A DNA stretch of 64,000 nucleotides from an uncultured Blastocatellia bacterium (GTDB lineage: Bacteria > Acidobacteriota > Blastocatellia > Pyrinomonadales > Pyrinomonadaceae): the NCBI GenBank assembly GCA_946480785.1, contig CAMLLD010000033.1:1-64000 (forward strand). Direction: 5' to 3'. Below the pieces are notes generated by a model, which made no database searches, had not been told where the DNA came from, and saw nothing but the letters and a program-made list of their open reading frames with translations. Numbering within the stretch: position 1 is the stretch's first letter; each line of letters starts with the position of its first letter. The position numbers and the translations under genes are program-made. Positions 52,935 through 63,412 of the stretch are shown piece after piece.

Positions 52935-55700
52935 TTACTGCAACGACACGTCGTCAACTCTGAATGACGTTGGTAACGTGACGTCGTTAGTGCCGCGGAA
53001 CTGTATCCGCACTGTCTGTCCGGCGAACGAACTGAGATTGAACGGTCCTCTCAGGACGTACACTCCCGCCGTGCCGCTGTTCTGATTACTAAACGTCGCT
53101 AGCGTTGCGAGCAACGTCCCCGACGTGCTTCGTACTTCAATAAAGAGACGATCGAAAACCGATGCTCCCGCCGCCTCGCTGGTCGTGATGTTCAGCCAGA
53201 ACGACAGATTGGTGCAGCCGTTAGTCGGAACAGTCACCGTTTGGAACAGAGTCCCACTCGTGCTATTCACGCCATTAAGAATCATGTAGGCAGTTCCGCT
53301 GTGTGGGAACGATCCCGTGCTGCGAGTTACCTGACCACTGATTGTCCACGGCGTCGTACCGGTTTCGAATCCGGGGTTGACGATCGTGTTCGTACAACCG
53401 CCTCCAGTGCCCGCCTGAGTCACGCCGAAGTTCAAACCCGCAATCGTCATTGACCCGCTTCGTGAAGTCGTGGCGGTGTTCGCGGCAACAGAGTAGTTCA
53501 CTGTGCCGCTGCCGGAACCACTCGCGCCGGACGTGATCGTGATGAACGAGCTGTTGCTCGCCGCGGTCCAATTGCAACCCGCGCTTGTCGTCACAGCCAC
53601 GCTTGCCGATCCACCAGCCGCCGCAAAGCTCGCGCTCGTTGGATTGATGGAGAACGAACAAGTGCCGCCGCAATCCGCGGGTACGTCAGTGGCAGCAACG
53701 TGCGTTGTGCCGTCGTTGCCCACGGCCGACACGCCCATGCCGTGACGCGCAAACACTGTCCAGATCGCACAGCGATTTGCGCCGCCGTTCAGGTTTTGAT
53801 CGGCCTGAATGATGCCGTCGCGTGCGTTTAGGAATGAGGGACGAGTGGGCGTGAACTTCATCCCGTTGAGCACGATGCGGTCTGTTATCGTAGCGCCGAG
53901 CTGCGTGCGCAGATCCCAAAGCGTTGCGGCCCAGACTTCGCCATCGTTGTGCACGTCAAAGCCGCCGGCGCCGACATCCGCATAAGAGTCGTGTACGGGA
54001 TTGGCGGGAACCGTGTAAGCAGCGCGCCGAACGCCGTTCGGATTATTGGTGACCCACTCGCCGACCGCGCCGTCGCCGTTGATGGTGATGGCCCAGTAGT
54101 CAGACCAACCTTCACCCATCGCGCCTGACTGTGTGCCGCTCAACGCGGTGCTGCCGTTGCCGATCAGACGGTTTGAGATGCCATGTCCGTATTCGTGGAA
54201 CACCACGTCACCATCGATCGAGGCATCGCGATCGGGAGTGGGCGCGGTGAACAAAAACTGTTGCATGCGCGGACGCGAACCGTCTGGCGGCGTCGCGAAG
54301 TTTGCGTTGTTTGTTCCCGAGCCGTCCTGCGCTTCCGCTTGCACTGAGTCGTTGCCGGTACCGCCGCGGCCGAAGTTGTTCACCTGGAAGTTGCGCGCCG
54401 TCTCGGTGAAGCCAAGGTTGTAGGAGAAGTCGTGCATGATGTTGCAGAAGTAAAAGAGGTTCGTCACCACGGCCGCCTGCTGTGTGCGCGGGTCGACTGA
54501 AGTGTCAAAGGGAAAGGTGAAGTTCTGCGTGGACGAGGTAGCATGGCCCACTGACAGACCCGAGCCGTTGTTGTTGTCGGGCGCGTTGTTGGCGTCGGTA
54601 TCGAGATACGCCTCGACGTTGTTGCCGGTGGTTACAGTCGAGGTTCCCATCCAGCCGGCCGCGGTGTTGATGGTCGTGTCGCCGACGAACGAGACGAGTT
54701 GGCGTGCGCCCTTGTCCGGCGCTTCGATGTAAACCGTGCCCTGCGCTTCAAAGAGATAAAGATTGTGACGCAGCAGCAGCTCGCCCGTGTAAGCGTCGAG
54801 CAGGATTTCATACCACTCTTCCGGACCGACTTCCGCATAGATGTGCCACGCCAGGCGACTCTCGCCGCCGACTCTCACGACGTTCTGTTCCGAGAGCACG
54901 TCCTCGAGATTTACATCCAGCGGATTAGCGAAGCGAGACATTTCCGTCGCTGACTGTCGCGCGTAATTCTCGACAAACGACGGGAAGACGGTTCTGCCCG
55001 CGTGTTCAAACGCTTTCGCGATCGCTTTCGCTTCGCTCAGCGCTCCCTTGCGCTTGAGCGGTGGGCCATCGGCAAGGAATCCTTCGCGAACGTTGACCAC
55101 TTCGCCGTTCTTGTTGACGACGACGTGAACGTCTCCTTCGAATACCTTTAGACCGTTGATGGTCTGCGTGTAGTTGAGGAAAGTTGTTCCGTGATCGTTA
55201 TCTTCGTTTTCGAGTTTCAACTCTGCGACACCGGGACTGGAGAGTGCGAAGAGCGCGCTATGCCGGTTGAGAAAGCCGCGCGCGACGTTATCGGCGGTGT
55301 CTGATTGCGGCTCTGAAAGCGTGCCGCCGTCGATGAAGAAGTTCTTCATCGCGCCTGCTTCGTTGACTGCAGCATGAAGGTTTGGCGCTTTTTCAGGTGC
55401 GCGAGACGAACGGAATTGCTCGACGGCGGACGCTCGCGAGCGAGTGACAGCGTTCTGCATGGCCGCTTGCTTACCGGCAGGTGAACCAAGGTCCATGTCG
55501 TTGAACTCGCCGCGGCCGGTTAAGCGAGTGTCGAAGTTTGGCAGCCCGCGCGGGGCGGATGCTTGTGCGGATGCGAATGCTTGTGTGGCTGTGGTTAACG
55601 GTTGCGGTGGCGCAGCGTCTGACCTCCATAACGGTAAGATAACGGCAGCAACCGCCGCGGCCACAGCGAGAACTGTGAAGAGCAAAGTCTTACGAATCAT
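52935..55700 (-). CDS. secreted M36 (fungalysin-type) metallopeptidase
   Basis: 921 residues. Signal peptide: [20 protein letters not shown]. An FTP/propeptide region (about 120-290) contains [20 protein letters not shown]. The M36 catalytic domain follows, with [16 protein letters not shown] near residue 500 (HExxH zinc motif) and the downstream glutamate in [13 protein letters not shown]. Residues about 685-770 are a BACON-like beta domain ([20 protein letters not shown]). The C-terminal 130 residues are a jelly-roll module ([31 protein letters not shown]). It should be autoprocessed and degrade proteins outside the cell. It is monocistronic and followed by the shared terminator. Confidence 0.93.
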   Translation of the reverse strand: MIRKTLLFTVLAVAAAVAAVILPLWRSDAAPPQPLTTATQAFASAQASAPRGLPNFDTRLTGRGEFNDMDLGSPAGKQAAMQNAVTRSRASAVEQFRSSRAPEKAPNLHAAVNEAGAMKNFFIDGGTLSEPQSDTADNVARGFLNRHSALFALSSPGVAELKLENEDNDHGTTFLNYTQTINGLKVFEGDVHVVVNKNGEVVNVREGFLADGPPLKRKGALSEAKAIAKAFEHAGRTVFPSFVENYARQSATEMSRFANPLDVNLEDVLSEQNVVRVGGESRLAWHIYAEVGPEEWYEILLDAYTGELLLRHNLYLFEAQGTVYIEAPDKGARQLVSFVGDTTINTAAGWMGTSTVTTGNNVEAYLDTDANNAPDNNNGSGLSVGHATSSTQNFTFPFDTSVDPRTQQAAVVTNLFYFCNIMHDFSYNLGFTETARNFQVNNFGRGGTGNDSVQAEAQDGSGTNNANFATPPDGSRPRMQQFLFTAPTPDRDASIDGDVVFHEYGHGISNRLIGNGSTALSGTQSGAMGEGWSDYWAITINGDGAVGEWVTNNPNGVRRAAYTVPANPVHDSYADVGAGGFDVHNDGEVWAATLWDLRTQLGATITDRIVLNGMKFTPTRPSFLNARDGIIQADQNLNGGANRCAIWTVFARHGMGVSAVGNDGTTHVAATDVPADCGGTCSFSINPTSASFAAAGGSASVAVTTSAGCNWTAASNSSFITITSGASGSGSGTVNYSVAANTATTSRSGSMTIAGLNFGVTQAGTGGGCTNTIVNPGFETGTTPWTISGQVTRSTGSFPHSGTAYMILNGVNSTSGTLFQTVTVPTNGCTNLSFWLNITTSEAAGASVFDRLFIEVRSTSGTLLATLATFSNQNSGTAGVYVLRGPFNLSSFAGQTVRIQFRGTNDVTLPTSFRVDDVSLQ

Positions 55701-55882
55701 TTGTGCCTCCTTTGGCTTTGGTTGACGTTCACCTGTTCATCGGGAGGTGATGAGACTTTGCACGGGCTGAGTGTAACTACGTTTGGGAGAATTGCAGTTT
55801 TGGTCTGGGCGTGAGGTGCAGAGAGTAGCAGATTGTTTGTGAGAGTGTAAACGTGAAGAGGAGTGAGGCCTCTTATTGATGC

Positions 55883-57019
55883 TTACGGTGCGACGAATCC
55901 CGCCAGCGGATTGCCATAGAAAGCTTGAGTCTTCCACGCATTTCGATCCCAGGTACCGCTCGAGTCTCCAACTACCTGCACCGGCACCACAACGCGATCT
56001 GTACCCAGCGTGTTGGCGCTGTCGACGCCGCCCTCGAAGCTGCCGTTAGCAGACACTTTGAATTTTATCGATCGCGCGAGGTGGCCCAGGATGAGCACTT
56101 TGACTTCGTAATCACCAGGATTATTACGGACGCCGAAACGCGGCGCATAACCTTCATCACCGCTCGGTGCATTCGGCGATACACCGAGAAACTCACCATC
56201 AATCAGACCCCATCTATTCAGGTTCGGGTTCCAATCTGCGGCGCCGTTTCCGGCTTTCGAAAACTTCGCGATGTCCTTGCCTTGATAGAAGAGGTGCGCT
56301 TCGACCTCTGGAGTGTTCCCACGAACCCAGAAAGCGACGTGGAGAAATTCATCGTTTCCATGACCCGAATCCTTTTCCCAGAACACGTAGCCAAAAGGAA
56401 TTCTCCAGTCCTCATCCACGTACCACTCCTCGTTGTTTAGACCGGGTTTGGAAGCGGGTACCATGACGACTTTCGCGGTGCCGTTGAAAAGCGTCACGTT
56501 GGTCCCTTGTAACTCGTTCCGCAAGTGAATCGTAAACGCGACCGGTCCCGCATACGTCACTTGCTTGCCGCCAGGAATCGCATCACCACCGCACTCCGCG
56601 CTCCATGTACGCGACTCTTCCGTTTCTCTTTGCGGAGTACAGTCAAAACTTACCCACGGCTTTCCGCCAACTGTGAACTCCACCGACATGCGGCTGCCAC
56701 TCGGAATGTTCCCCGTGCCGCGATACTGAATTGCCGGCACCCAGCCATGCGCTTCGTATCCGCCAACATCACGTCCGCGCTGGGTAGTGAGCACGATTGA
56801 GTCTTTCGCTATGCGCGGTTGGCCGTCGTTTTCATTCATGGTCCGCGAGGTTGTCGGCGGCGTCGGTTGAGTCGACGTCGGGGGAGCCGGCGCTGATGAT
56901 GTATCGGGTTTCGGCTGAGTCGGTTTAGGTATTTTAGGAATCTTGAACTGGGCCGAGGTTATCTGAACGCTGCAAACCGTCAGCAGTAAAGCGGCTGCTA
57001 TAACCAAAGTCCTGCTCAT
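55883..57019 (-). CDS. exported unknown protein
   Basis: 378 residues from ATG 57019, with AGAGGAG seven bases upstream. Signal peptide: RTLVIAAALLLTVCSVQITS, cleavage near residue 23. A proline/threonine-rich linker follows (PKPTQPKPDTSSAPAPPTST, about 30-50). The folded part (65-378) is beta-rich: GGYEAHGWVPAIQYRGTGNI, SFDCTPQRETEESRTWSAEC with two cysteines that may form a disulphide, and GDYEVKVLILGHLARSIKFK. I recognise no family. It is divergent from the CadC-like gene across 180 bp, which must contain both promoters. Confidence 0.8.
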   Translation of the reverse strand: MSRTLVIAAALLLTVCSVQITSAQFKIPKIPKPTQPKPDTSSAPAPPTSTQPTPPTTSRTMNENDGQPRIAKDSIVLTTQRGRDVGGYEAHGWVPAIQYRGTGNIPSGSRMSVEFTVGGKPWVSFDCTPQRETEESRTWSAECGGDAIPGGKQVTYAGPVAFTIHLRNELQGTNVTLFNGTAKVVMVPASKPGLNNEEWYVDEDWRIPFGYVFWEKDSGHGNDEFLHVAFWVRGNTPEVEAHLFYQGKDIAKFSKAGNGAADWNPNLNRWGLIDGEFLGVSPNAPSGDEGYAPRFGVRNNPGDYEVKVLILGHLARSIKFKVSANGSFEGGVDSANTLGTDRVVVPVQVVGDSSGTWDRNAWKTQAFYGNPLAGFVAP

Positions 57020-57198
57020 TTCGCGCTCCTCTGTACAGTCCAAGCAGTTTGCTCCCACGACGCAATTGCATTGCGACCAACAATACCCACTGCTAACATC
57101 AACGCATTCCGGGACTGGTGAACGCCGTAAGAAATATCGATTGGGCTCGGGAAAGTCCTGAGATACTTATCGCAAAGTTCTAAAAAAGTTCTGAGATC

Positions 57199-59307
57199 AT
57201 GCTGGCCAATCCGCATTATCGGTTCGGAGACTTCATCGTCGACACAGACCAGAAGCTACTGCTGCGGCAAGACAAGGAATTACCTCTCACCCCAAAGCTC
57301 TTTGAGACACTGCTGATTCTGGTCGAGAACAGCGGACGGATTGTTCAGAAGGAACAGTTCATGGAACGGCTCTGGCCTAACACTTTTGTTGAAGAGGCCA
57401 ATCTGACCTCCAATATTCGACAGCTCAGAAAATCACTGGGCGATAACGCGCGCGAACCTCATTACATTGAAACCATCACCAAGCGGGGCTATCGCTTCAT
57501 CGCGGACGTGCAACGCGTGGAGACGGTTAACAACGGCGTCCACCTGGCTGCGACTCGCGCCCCGGTTACCGGTCGGAAACGACTGACACGGAAACTGGTC
57601 ATCACACTCGCCACAGCAGCAGTGGTCGTCATGGCCGGTGGATTCGTTTTTTGGAGATTCTTTAGAGCCTCGAGCAAAAATCTGGGTGACCTCGTGGCAA
57701 ACCTGCCGCTCAAGATCGAGAGGTTGACGGCCAGCGGTCAGAGTCGCAATGCAGCGATTTCGCCTGACGGCAAATATGTGGCCTACACGCAAATGTTCAA
57801 AGGCCGATACAGCATCTGGATCCGGCAGTTTACGACAAACACGAACAACGAAATAGTTTCCCCAACCGATAACATACTGGGAATGGCTTTCTCACATAGT
57901 GGGGAATATCTCTACTTCGTTGCCGGAGATCCCTCCGCGCTGTATCGCGTTTCGCTATTGGGTGGGGCGCCTGGCAAGATCCTGGACCGACTGGAAGGCA
58001 AGTTCTCACTTTCACCGGACGACAGCCGAATCGCTTTCATTCGTGTGTCCACAAACAGCAACGGACAACAAGAGCATGCGTTGATGATTGCCAACTCCGA
58101 TGGCACTAACGAGAGTAAGTTGCTCGCTCGACAGTATCCGGACAAGTTGGATGCACCCGTCTGGTCACCTGACGGCGCCTCGATTGTGTGTGCCTATGGC
58201 AATTCGGCTGCGGGAAGTCAGGGCGTGAGTCTTGTGGAAGTCAGAGTCAGTGATGGGAGCACTCGGGAGTTGTCCAGCGAAAGATTCTTCAATATCGCGA
58301 AGATAGAGTGGTTGCCGCAAAAGAACGGATTGATGATGACTGCCGTGAAAAAGCCTGAAGATTATCGTCAGCTTTGGCGAGTCTCCTGGCCAGGTCTGCA
58401 ATTTACAGAGATCACTGCCGGACTCAGTTCCTTTTCTGACCTGAGTCTCACTCGTAACGGCGATAAGATAGTCGCTTCGCAATCAACTCGCGCCTTCGAC
58501 CTTTGGGTGGGAGCAACTCGCGAATCTGAGAACCTCAAAAAGATCACGTCGGTAATGGACAAATTCTGCTGGACGCCTGACGGTCGTCTGGTCTATTCAC
58601 TGAATACGATCGGCAATGTGGATCTGTGGGTGATGCGGCCGGACGGTCAGGAACAGAAGCAGTTGACACTTAACTCAGCGACCAACGACGCGCCTGCAGT
58701 CACGCCTGATGGTCGGTACATAGTATTCATTTCCAATCGCGCCGGTGCGTTTCAGGTTTGGCGCATGCAAATCAATGGCAGCGATCCGGTGGCGTTGACA
58801 AATGGCGCCGGCAAGAATTTTCCGGCGGTCTCGCCTGATGGAAAGTGGGTGCTCTACAACACCACGGATGATTGGCGCCTCTGGAGAGTTTCGATTGATG
58901 GCGGTGAACCAACGCGTTTGAGTGACTCTTACGCTCTATTTCCGTCAATATCACCTGACGGGAAAATGATTGCGTGTCTCGGCAGGAGTGACTCGAAGGC
59001 CGTGCTTCAGATCCTTTCAGCTGAAGGTGGGCGGCCGCTGGAAACGTTTGACCTTGCAACTCCGACTTTCTCGAGCAACCGCATACAGTGGACACGTGAT
59101 GAAAAGGCCGTCATTTATGGAACTGAACATGACGGTGTTACCTCGATCTTCAGACAGCCACTGAGTGGTGGTGAGCCAACGGTGGTAATGAAGTTTGACG
59201 ACGAGCTTGCCGATTTTAGTTATTCGCCGGATGGGCAATCACTCGCAGTCGCGCGCGGCGGTTGGCAGCACGATATCGTATTGATCCGTGACCTCAGCCT
59301 CAATTAA
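57199..59307 (+). CDS. CadC-like winged-helix protein with membrane helix and TolB-like propeller
   Basis: 702 residues. Residues 5-105 are an OmpR/PhoB-type winged helix (LPLTPKLFETLLILVENSGR; FVEEANLTSNIRQLRKSLGD; YIETITKRGYRFIADV). One transmembrane helix follows (VITLATAAVVVMAGGFVFW, about 134-152). The outer part (170-702) is built of PD40/TolB-like beta-propeller repeats with ISPDGKYVAY, LSPDDSRIAF, WSPDGASIVC, VTPDGRYIVF and VSPDGKWVLY. Such one-component regulators sense an external signal and bind promoters directly. Its last 69 bp overlap, antisense, the 3' end of the glycosyltransferase gene. Confidence 0.92.
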   Translation: MLANPHYRFGDFIVDTDQKLLLRQDKELPLTPKLFETLLILVENSGRIVQKEQFMERLWPNTFVEEANLTSNIRQLRKSLGDNAREPHYIETITKRGYRFIADVQRVETVNNGVHLAATRAPVTGRKRLTRKLVITLATAAVVVMAGGFVFWRFFRASSKNLGDLVANLPLKIERLTASGQSRNAAISPDGKYVAYTQMFKGRYSIWIRQFTTNTNNEIVSPTDNILGMAFSHSGEYLYFVAGDPSALYRVSLLGGAPGKILDRLEGKFSLSPDDSRIAFIRVSTNSNGQQEHALMIANSDGTNESKLLARQYPDKLDAPVWSPDGASIVCAYGNSAAGSQGVSLVEVRVSDGSTRELSSERFFNIAKIEWLPQKNGLMMTAVKKPEDYRQLWRVSWPGLQFTEITAGLSSFSDLSLTRNGDKIVASQSTRAFDLWVGATRESENLKKITSVMDKFCWTPDGRLVYSLNTIGNVDLWVMRPDGQEQKQLTLNSATNDAPAVTPDGRYIVFISNRAGAFQVWRMQINGSDPVALTNGAGKNFPAVSPDGKWVLYNTTDDWRLWRVSIDGGEPTRLSDSYALFPSISPDGKMIACLGRSDSKAVLQILSAEGGRPLETFDLATPTFSSNRIQWTRDEKAVIYGTEHDGVTSIFRQPLSGGEPTVVMKFDDELADFSYSPDGQSLAVARGGWQHDIVLIRDLSLN

Positions 59308-60141
59308 GTTCCTGAATGTCGACAGATGCAAGCGAACGCGAAGGCGATAAGCGAGCTCGCGGCGCCAGAGAGTCAGCCGCTCTCTTTGCGTTAGCAAGGA
59401 CTGAAAGTCTTGCCTGAATTTCGGATACTCACGCAAATGAAGTTGCTCGCAGATTTCGTGAAAGGGTTTTCCGTCGTAAATATTCGTTCCGTCAACTCTC
59501 TTTTTCCAGCGCGGCACGAGAGTGAATGCCGCAAAGCAATCGCGATGCAAAACCGTGTCGAGAACGAGGTACCAATCGTTCGCGATGCGCATCTGTTCGC
59601 CCCAACCCGAAAAGATCGAGCTACGGCGAATTACCAGAGACGACGAAGGCGCAGGATTACGTTCAAGGAATAGTTTTCTGAGGTCTGCCGGATTTAGCAT
59701 AAACCAATCGCCGTCAGGCCGTGCGCAATAACGTTTCCACTTGCCGTCGCGCAACCATTCACTCGACTGCAACTGACCGTGCATCACCTTGGTCCAATTG
59801 ACGAATACAAAATCGAGATCACGCGCTTCGATGAAACCGATACTCGTAGCCAGGAAATCCTCATCCCACAGATCGTCCGAATCGAGTGAAGCGATGTACT
59901 CACCCTGTGCTGCTCGAAGACCGCGGTTCCGCGCGGCGCCGTGTCCCTGATTTGGTTGATAAAGGTATTGGATTCCCTCTAACTCAGACACGCGCAGAGC
60001 AGTGTCATCGCAAGAGCCATCATCAACGACGATGATTTCTTTTGCCGGATAGCTCTGAGCCTGGGCACTCTCTATTGCGTCGAGAATACAGGCGGAGCGA
60101 TTGAAGGTGGGAATGATGATCGAAACCAGCCCTTTGATCAT
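59239..60141 (-). CDS. family 2 glycosyltransferase
   Basis: 300 residues. It opens with VSIIIPTFNRSACILDAIES and EIIVVDDGSCDDTALRVSEL, the GT-A nucleotide-sugar fold. NQGHGAARNRGLRAAQGEYI and ASLDSDDLWDEDFLATSI hold the acidic DSDD motif for the metal and sugar nucleotide. The C-terminal part (LREYPKFRQDFQSLLTQRER) is helical and basic. It overlaps the upstream GT4 gene by 4 bp (ATGA), so the two are translationally coupled, probably for an exopolysaccharide or lipid-linked glycan. Substrate specificity is not readable. Its last 23 codons overlap the CadC-like gene on the other strand. Confidence 0.92.
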   Translation of the reverse strand: MIKGLVSIIIPTFNRSACILDAIESAQAQSYPAKEIIVVDDGSCDDTALRVSELEGIQYLYQPNQGHGAARNRGLRAAQGEYIASLDSDDLWDEDFLATSIGFIEARDLDFVFVNWTKVMHGQLQSSEWLRDGKWKRYCARPDGDWFMLNPADLRKLFLERNPAPSSSLVIRRSSIFSGWGEQMRIANDWYLVLDTVLHRDCFAAFTLVPRWKKRVDGTNIYDGKPFHEICEQLHLREYPKFRQDFQSLLTQRERLTLWRRELAYRLRVRLHLSTFRNLIEAEVTDQYDIVLPTAARDCE

Positions 60142-61331
60142 GTCTTGATCGGATCCCGCAATGTTTGACCAGCTTTGGCGTCGGCTAACTCGTCAGCAAT
60201 GTTAACGAGCAGGTCAGCGAATTCCTCCGCGGGTTTCAGTGGGATTAATTCGCGGACTCTGGACGCGGCGAGTCGTCCCATCTCGGGCAACGCGTCACGC
60301 CGCGCCCACGCATGTTCGAGGGCGGCATCCAAAGAATCTTCGACAGGCGCCGCGAGAAACCCCGTCACCTGATCTTCAACTAACTCCGCATTGCCTCCCA
60401 CTGTCGTAACAATGCCGGGTCGACCACACATCATCGCCTCGACTAGTGCCAGCGGCATTCCTTCCGCCCGCGATGCGAGAATAAGCGCATGGTGATTTCT
60501 CCAAATGCCGGCCACGTCGTTTGTGTGACCTTCGAACGAGACGTTTTGAATACCGAATTTTGCCGCCAAAAACTCGAGGCTTTCGCGATTCACACCTTCG
60601 CCAAAAAATGAGACGTGCAGCTTTCGTTCTTTCCACTTCTGTCGCGCCAACACTCTGAGCAGGATGTCCTGGCCTTTATCGAGCAGGTAAAGACGCGCCA
60701 CACACGCGAGCCGCAACGTTTCATCATCGCTCCTCGTCCACGGAAGTGGTTCGGTAACGTTAACCATGTAAGGGTTTCTAACCACAACCGCGTTCTTCAA
60801 CGTCACGCCGTACTGATCTTCAGTTAGCCGGCGGTTGTGCTCCGAGACAAAGAAACACTTCACGGCATCCGTAAATACCTGGCCTTTGTACTCACGCAGG
60901 TTATCCGCCGGCCAAAGATAATCACTGGCTTTCTGGCAAATCAGTGTGTAAGGTATTTTCAGTTTTCTGCACAAGTAACCAAGATAAAGACCATCGTAAT
61001 TGTCGCCTTGCGAGATGATCACCAGATCGGGGCGGCGCCGCGCGAGATGCATGGCAAGCGGAAGCACGTGGGCATACTTGAGCAAAACCGGGGCGCGATT
61101 CTGCTGTCGCAGCTTACGCACCCGGCACGACAAAGACTTCAGTTGTCTGACGCGCGGATGCAGTTCATCCACTCCGCTCTTAAAGCAAGCGACGCTGTGC
61201 CCTTTTGCTAACAGCGCGCACGCCGCCGCCGACCACAGCTCTTCGCTTCCGCCCCAACGATCCGAGCAACTGCTTATAATCGTGAAGCGACGCGGCGGGG
61301 TTAGATCTGTGCTATGAAGAAAATTTCTCAC
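60138..61331 (-). CDS. family 4 glycosyltransferase
   Basis: 397 residues. The N-terminal Rossmann half has FTIISSCSDRWGGSEELWSA. The C-terminal GT4 half has LRLACVARLYLLDKGQDILL, VSFFGEGVNRESLEFLAAKF and SFEGHTNDVAGIWRNHHALI. It also carries the nucleotide-sugar-binding EX7E region SRAEGMPLALVEAMMCGRPG. It is probably a GDP/UDP-sugar retaining transferase acting with the coupled GT2. The annotated GTG start lies inside the first codons of the divergent UbiA-like gene; the true start may be a few codons further in. No ribosome-binding site decides it. Confidence 0.9.
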   Translation of the reverse strand: MRNFLHSTDLTPPRRFTIISSCSDRWGGSEELWSAAACALLAKGHSVACFKSGVDELHPRVRQLKSLSCRVRKLRQQNRAPVLLKYAHVLPLAMHLARRRPDLVIISQGDNYDGLYLGYLCRKLKIPYTLICQKASDYLWPADNLREYKGQVFTDAVKCFFVSEHNRRLTEDQYGVTLKNAVVVRNPYMVNVTEPLPWTRSDDETLRLACVARLYLLDKGQDILLRVLARQKWKERKLHVSFFGEGVNRESLEFLAAKFGIQNVSFEGHTNDVAGIWRNHHALILASRAEGMPLALVEAMMCGRPGIVTTVGGNAELVEDQVTGFLAAPVEDSLDAALEHAWARRDALPEMGRLAASRVRELIPLKPAEEFADLLVNIADELADAKAGQTLRDPIKT

Positions 61332-62357
61332 GTTTGGAACTGGTGGGGCGAAATAATCAGAACCGTTCGCGCTAACGAATGGTGGGAGTTCAAGCTCGGT
61401 CCAATCCTGGCCACCATGTACGCGAGCGCAGTCCTCTTGAGAGTCTCGATCCTCTCTTTGCTGCCACTGATCTTCATCGTGCTTGTGGCCCTGGCTGCGT
61501 GTGCCGCATATGTCAGCGTCGTAAATGACTTTACTGATCGTGCGGACGACATGGCAAGTGGTAAAACTAACCGGCTCGTCGGAAAGTCATCGTCGTTTGT
61601 TTGCACCGTTATGGCGGGTTGTATTTTGTTGGGACTCGCTGTGGCATTTTACTGGCGTCACGACGTACTGTTGTTGCTTTTGTACTCCGGGTCATGGGTT
61701 GCGTTCACTCTCTACTCATTGCGGCCGATCAGATTGAAAGCGCGTAGTAGTCTGGGTGTTTTGGCCGACGCTTGCGGCGCACACCTCTTTCCGACACTGC
61801 TCGCTGTTTCGGCCATCTACCGTGGGACGCGGCAACCGTTTGACTCGATCTGGTTGGTTTCGATTGGGGTGTGGTCGTTTAGCTTCGGGCTTAGAGGCAT
61901 ATTGTGGCACCAGCTTAGCGACTTGCATTATGACGAGAATATCAACCTCCGGACTTTTGTCCGGACGCATAAAACAGAATCGCTTTTAAGGCTGGGTAAC
62001 TTCATCATTTTTCCCGTTGAGCTGACAGCATTTGCCGCCATGCTCTTACACACACGCAGCGTCGCAGCTATCGCGCTGCTTGGCTTTTATGCCGCGATCA
62101 ATTTTCTGCGTGGGCGACTTTATGGATCGAACTTCTGCATCGTCGCGCCAAAACCCGAATTCCATCACATCGTGATGCACGAATACTACGAAGTGTTTTT
62201 CCCGCTGGCATTCATACTCGCCTCCGCAACCCAACATCCCGTTGATCTGTTCGTGCTTATTGTTCACGGGTTAGTTTTTCCCAAGCGCTGGAGGAATACG
62301 GCTATTGAAACCGCTGCGATCGTGCGCCGGTTGTGGCGCGGATTGATTTACTCATAA
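61314..62357 (+). CDS. UbiA-family prenyltransferase-like membrane protein
   Basis: 347 residues with about eight hydrophobic helices (LSLLPLIFIVLVALAACAAY; CTVMAGCILLGLAVAFYW; DVLLLLLYSGSWVAFTLYSL; LTAFAAMLLHTRSVAAIALL). The first polar motif NDFTDRADDMASGKTNRLVG matches the NDxxD aspartate-rich motif of UbiA enzymes, which bind the Mg-diphosphate of an isoprenoid. The second motif, around DLHYDENINLRTFVRTHK, is less canonical. It lies beside two glycosyltransferases and a toroid protein, which suggests lipid-linked glycan or polyprenyl-sugar chemistry. Its last 10 bases overlap the convergent gene. Confidence 0.85.
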   Translation: MKKISHVWNWWGEIIRTVRANEWWEFKLGPILATMYASAVLLRVSILSLLPLIFIVLVALAACAAYVSVVNDFTDRADDMASGKTNRLVGKSSSFVCTVMAGCILLGLAVAFYWRHDVLLLLLYSGSWVAFTLYSLRPIRLKARSSLGVLADACGAHLFPTLLAVSAIYRGTRQPFDSIWLVSIGVWSFSFGLRGILWHQLSDLHYDENINLRTFVRTHKTESLLRLGNFIIFPVELTAFAAMLLHTRSVAAIALLGFYAAINFLRGRLYGSNFCIVAPKPEFHHIVMHEYYEVFFPLAFILASATQHPVDLFVLIVHGLVFPKRWRNTAIETAAIVRRLWRGLIYS

Positions 62358-63322
62358 CGTTGCAGCGCCCGAGTCAGCGCTTCCACAGCAAACACCGTCG
62401 TCAATGCCTCGGAGCCCCACCACGGCGGCGTTCCCCGAAACTCATTGGGCGAGACTTCCTTCAGACCCATGTGATAGAAGCCGGTGCGGGGCCACGCGCC
62501 CGACTCGAGCTGTTGGTCTAGCAGCGGCGTCACGTCAGGCATACGATTCCACAGCAGCAACGTGGAGATCGCAGCGGCGAGTTCAAGTGCGTTGCGAGGC
62601 GTTGCGGCTTCTACTCGCGGCACGATCATTTCGCCGGCTTCAGGTGCAATCTCGCGCAGTGCATGCGTGAAGAAGTACCAGACAGTGAAACGACTCTCGT
62701 ACCACTTGGTAGATATAGATTCGTTATTCGTGCGCAGCACCTCGAGCAGGTGTGCGACGGATGGCCTCGTCTCTTCACAATCACCGAGGTAGATAACGAC
62801 GTTCGCCATCACCACGGCATCGATGTCATCTACTTTCGCTGTGTACTTGAAGAAGCGATACGTCAGCAGCGGATGTGGCCACCACCGCGCGATCCATGTT
62901 TTAAAGAGACCGCGGCCGTTGCGATTTGCTATTAGGAACCGGTGGTTGTTGGGAACTCGGCGACCGGCAGTCGCCAGTGCAACTGAAGCGATAGACGTGT
63001 CGTCGACGTCGAGCGGGGTGTCGTAATGCATTGGCTTGTCACTCGATGGGTGACGCCACAAACCGTCGGGGTGCATTTCGCGTTCGAGGAAATCGAGCGC
63101 GCGAGATCGTACGCGGTCGGCGGCTGAAGCGATCGACAACGTCCGCGCGGCCAACGCAGTCGGGAAGACACACGGCTCACGCACACACTCGCCGGTCATG
63201 TCCGGTGTGGGTGAAATCTCAATCGGGAGCTCACCACTCGGCAGTTGTGCCGACTCAAGATAAGCTACGCCTCTCTCAATGGCGCTTCGGATTTTTGCTG
63301 GTGCGGTCAATATATTCTGCAC
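62348..63322 (-). CDS. alpha/alpha-toroid (terpenoid-cyclase-like) protein
   Basis: 324 residues if translation starts at GTG 63322. The frame is open to 63589, but that part overlaps the start of the divergent BNR-protein gene and does not look coding. Helical repeats with cyclase/prenyltransferase-toroid flavour are IRSAIERGVAYLESAQLPSG, HPDGLWRHPSS, DVDDTSIASVALATAGRRVP and LDQQLESGAWPRTGFYH. DVDDT resembles the acidic motif of class II terpene cyclases. It is convergent with the UbiA-like gene by 10 bp. It may be a cyclase acting on a prenyl product, or a pectate/heparinase-like toroid; the start is uncertain. Confidence 0.7.
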   Translation of the reverse strand: MQNILTAPAKIRSAIERGVAYLESAQLPSGELPIEISPTPDMTGECVREPCVFPTALAARTLSIASAADRVRSRALDFLEREMHPDGLWRHPSSDKPMHYDTPLDVDDTSIASVALATAGRRVPNNHRFLIANRNGRGLFKTWIARWWPHPLLTYRFFKYTAKVDDIDAVVMANVVIYLGDCEETRPSVAHLLEVLRTNNESISTKWYESRFTVWYFFTHALREIAPEAGEMIVPRVEAATPRNALELAAAISTLLLWNRMPDVTPLLDQQLESGAWPRTGFYHMGLKEVSPNEFRGTPPWWGSEALTTVFAVEALTRALQRYE

Positions 63323-63412
63323 GCGGGGGTCACCGACAATGCGTACTCTGGAAAAATGATACGATAGCTGCGCTCTATCTGGGCTGCGTATATCAAACCG
63401 GGACCAACTTAA

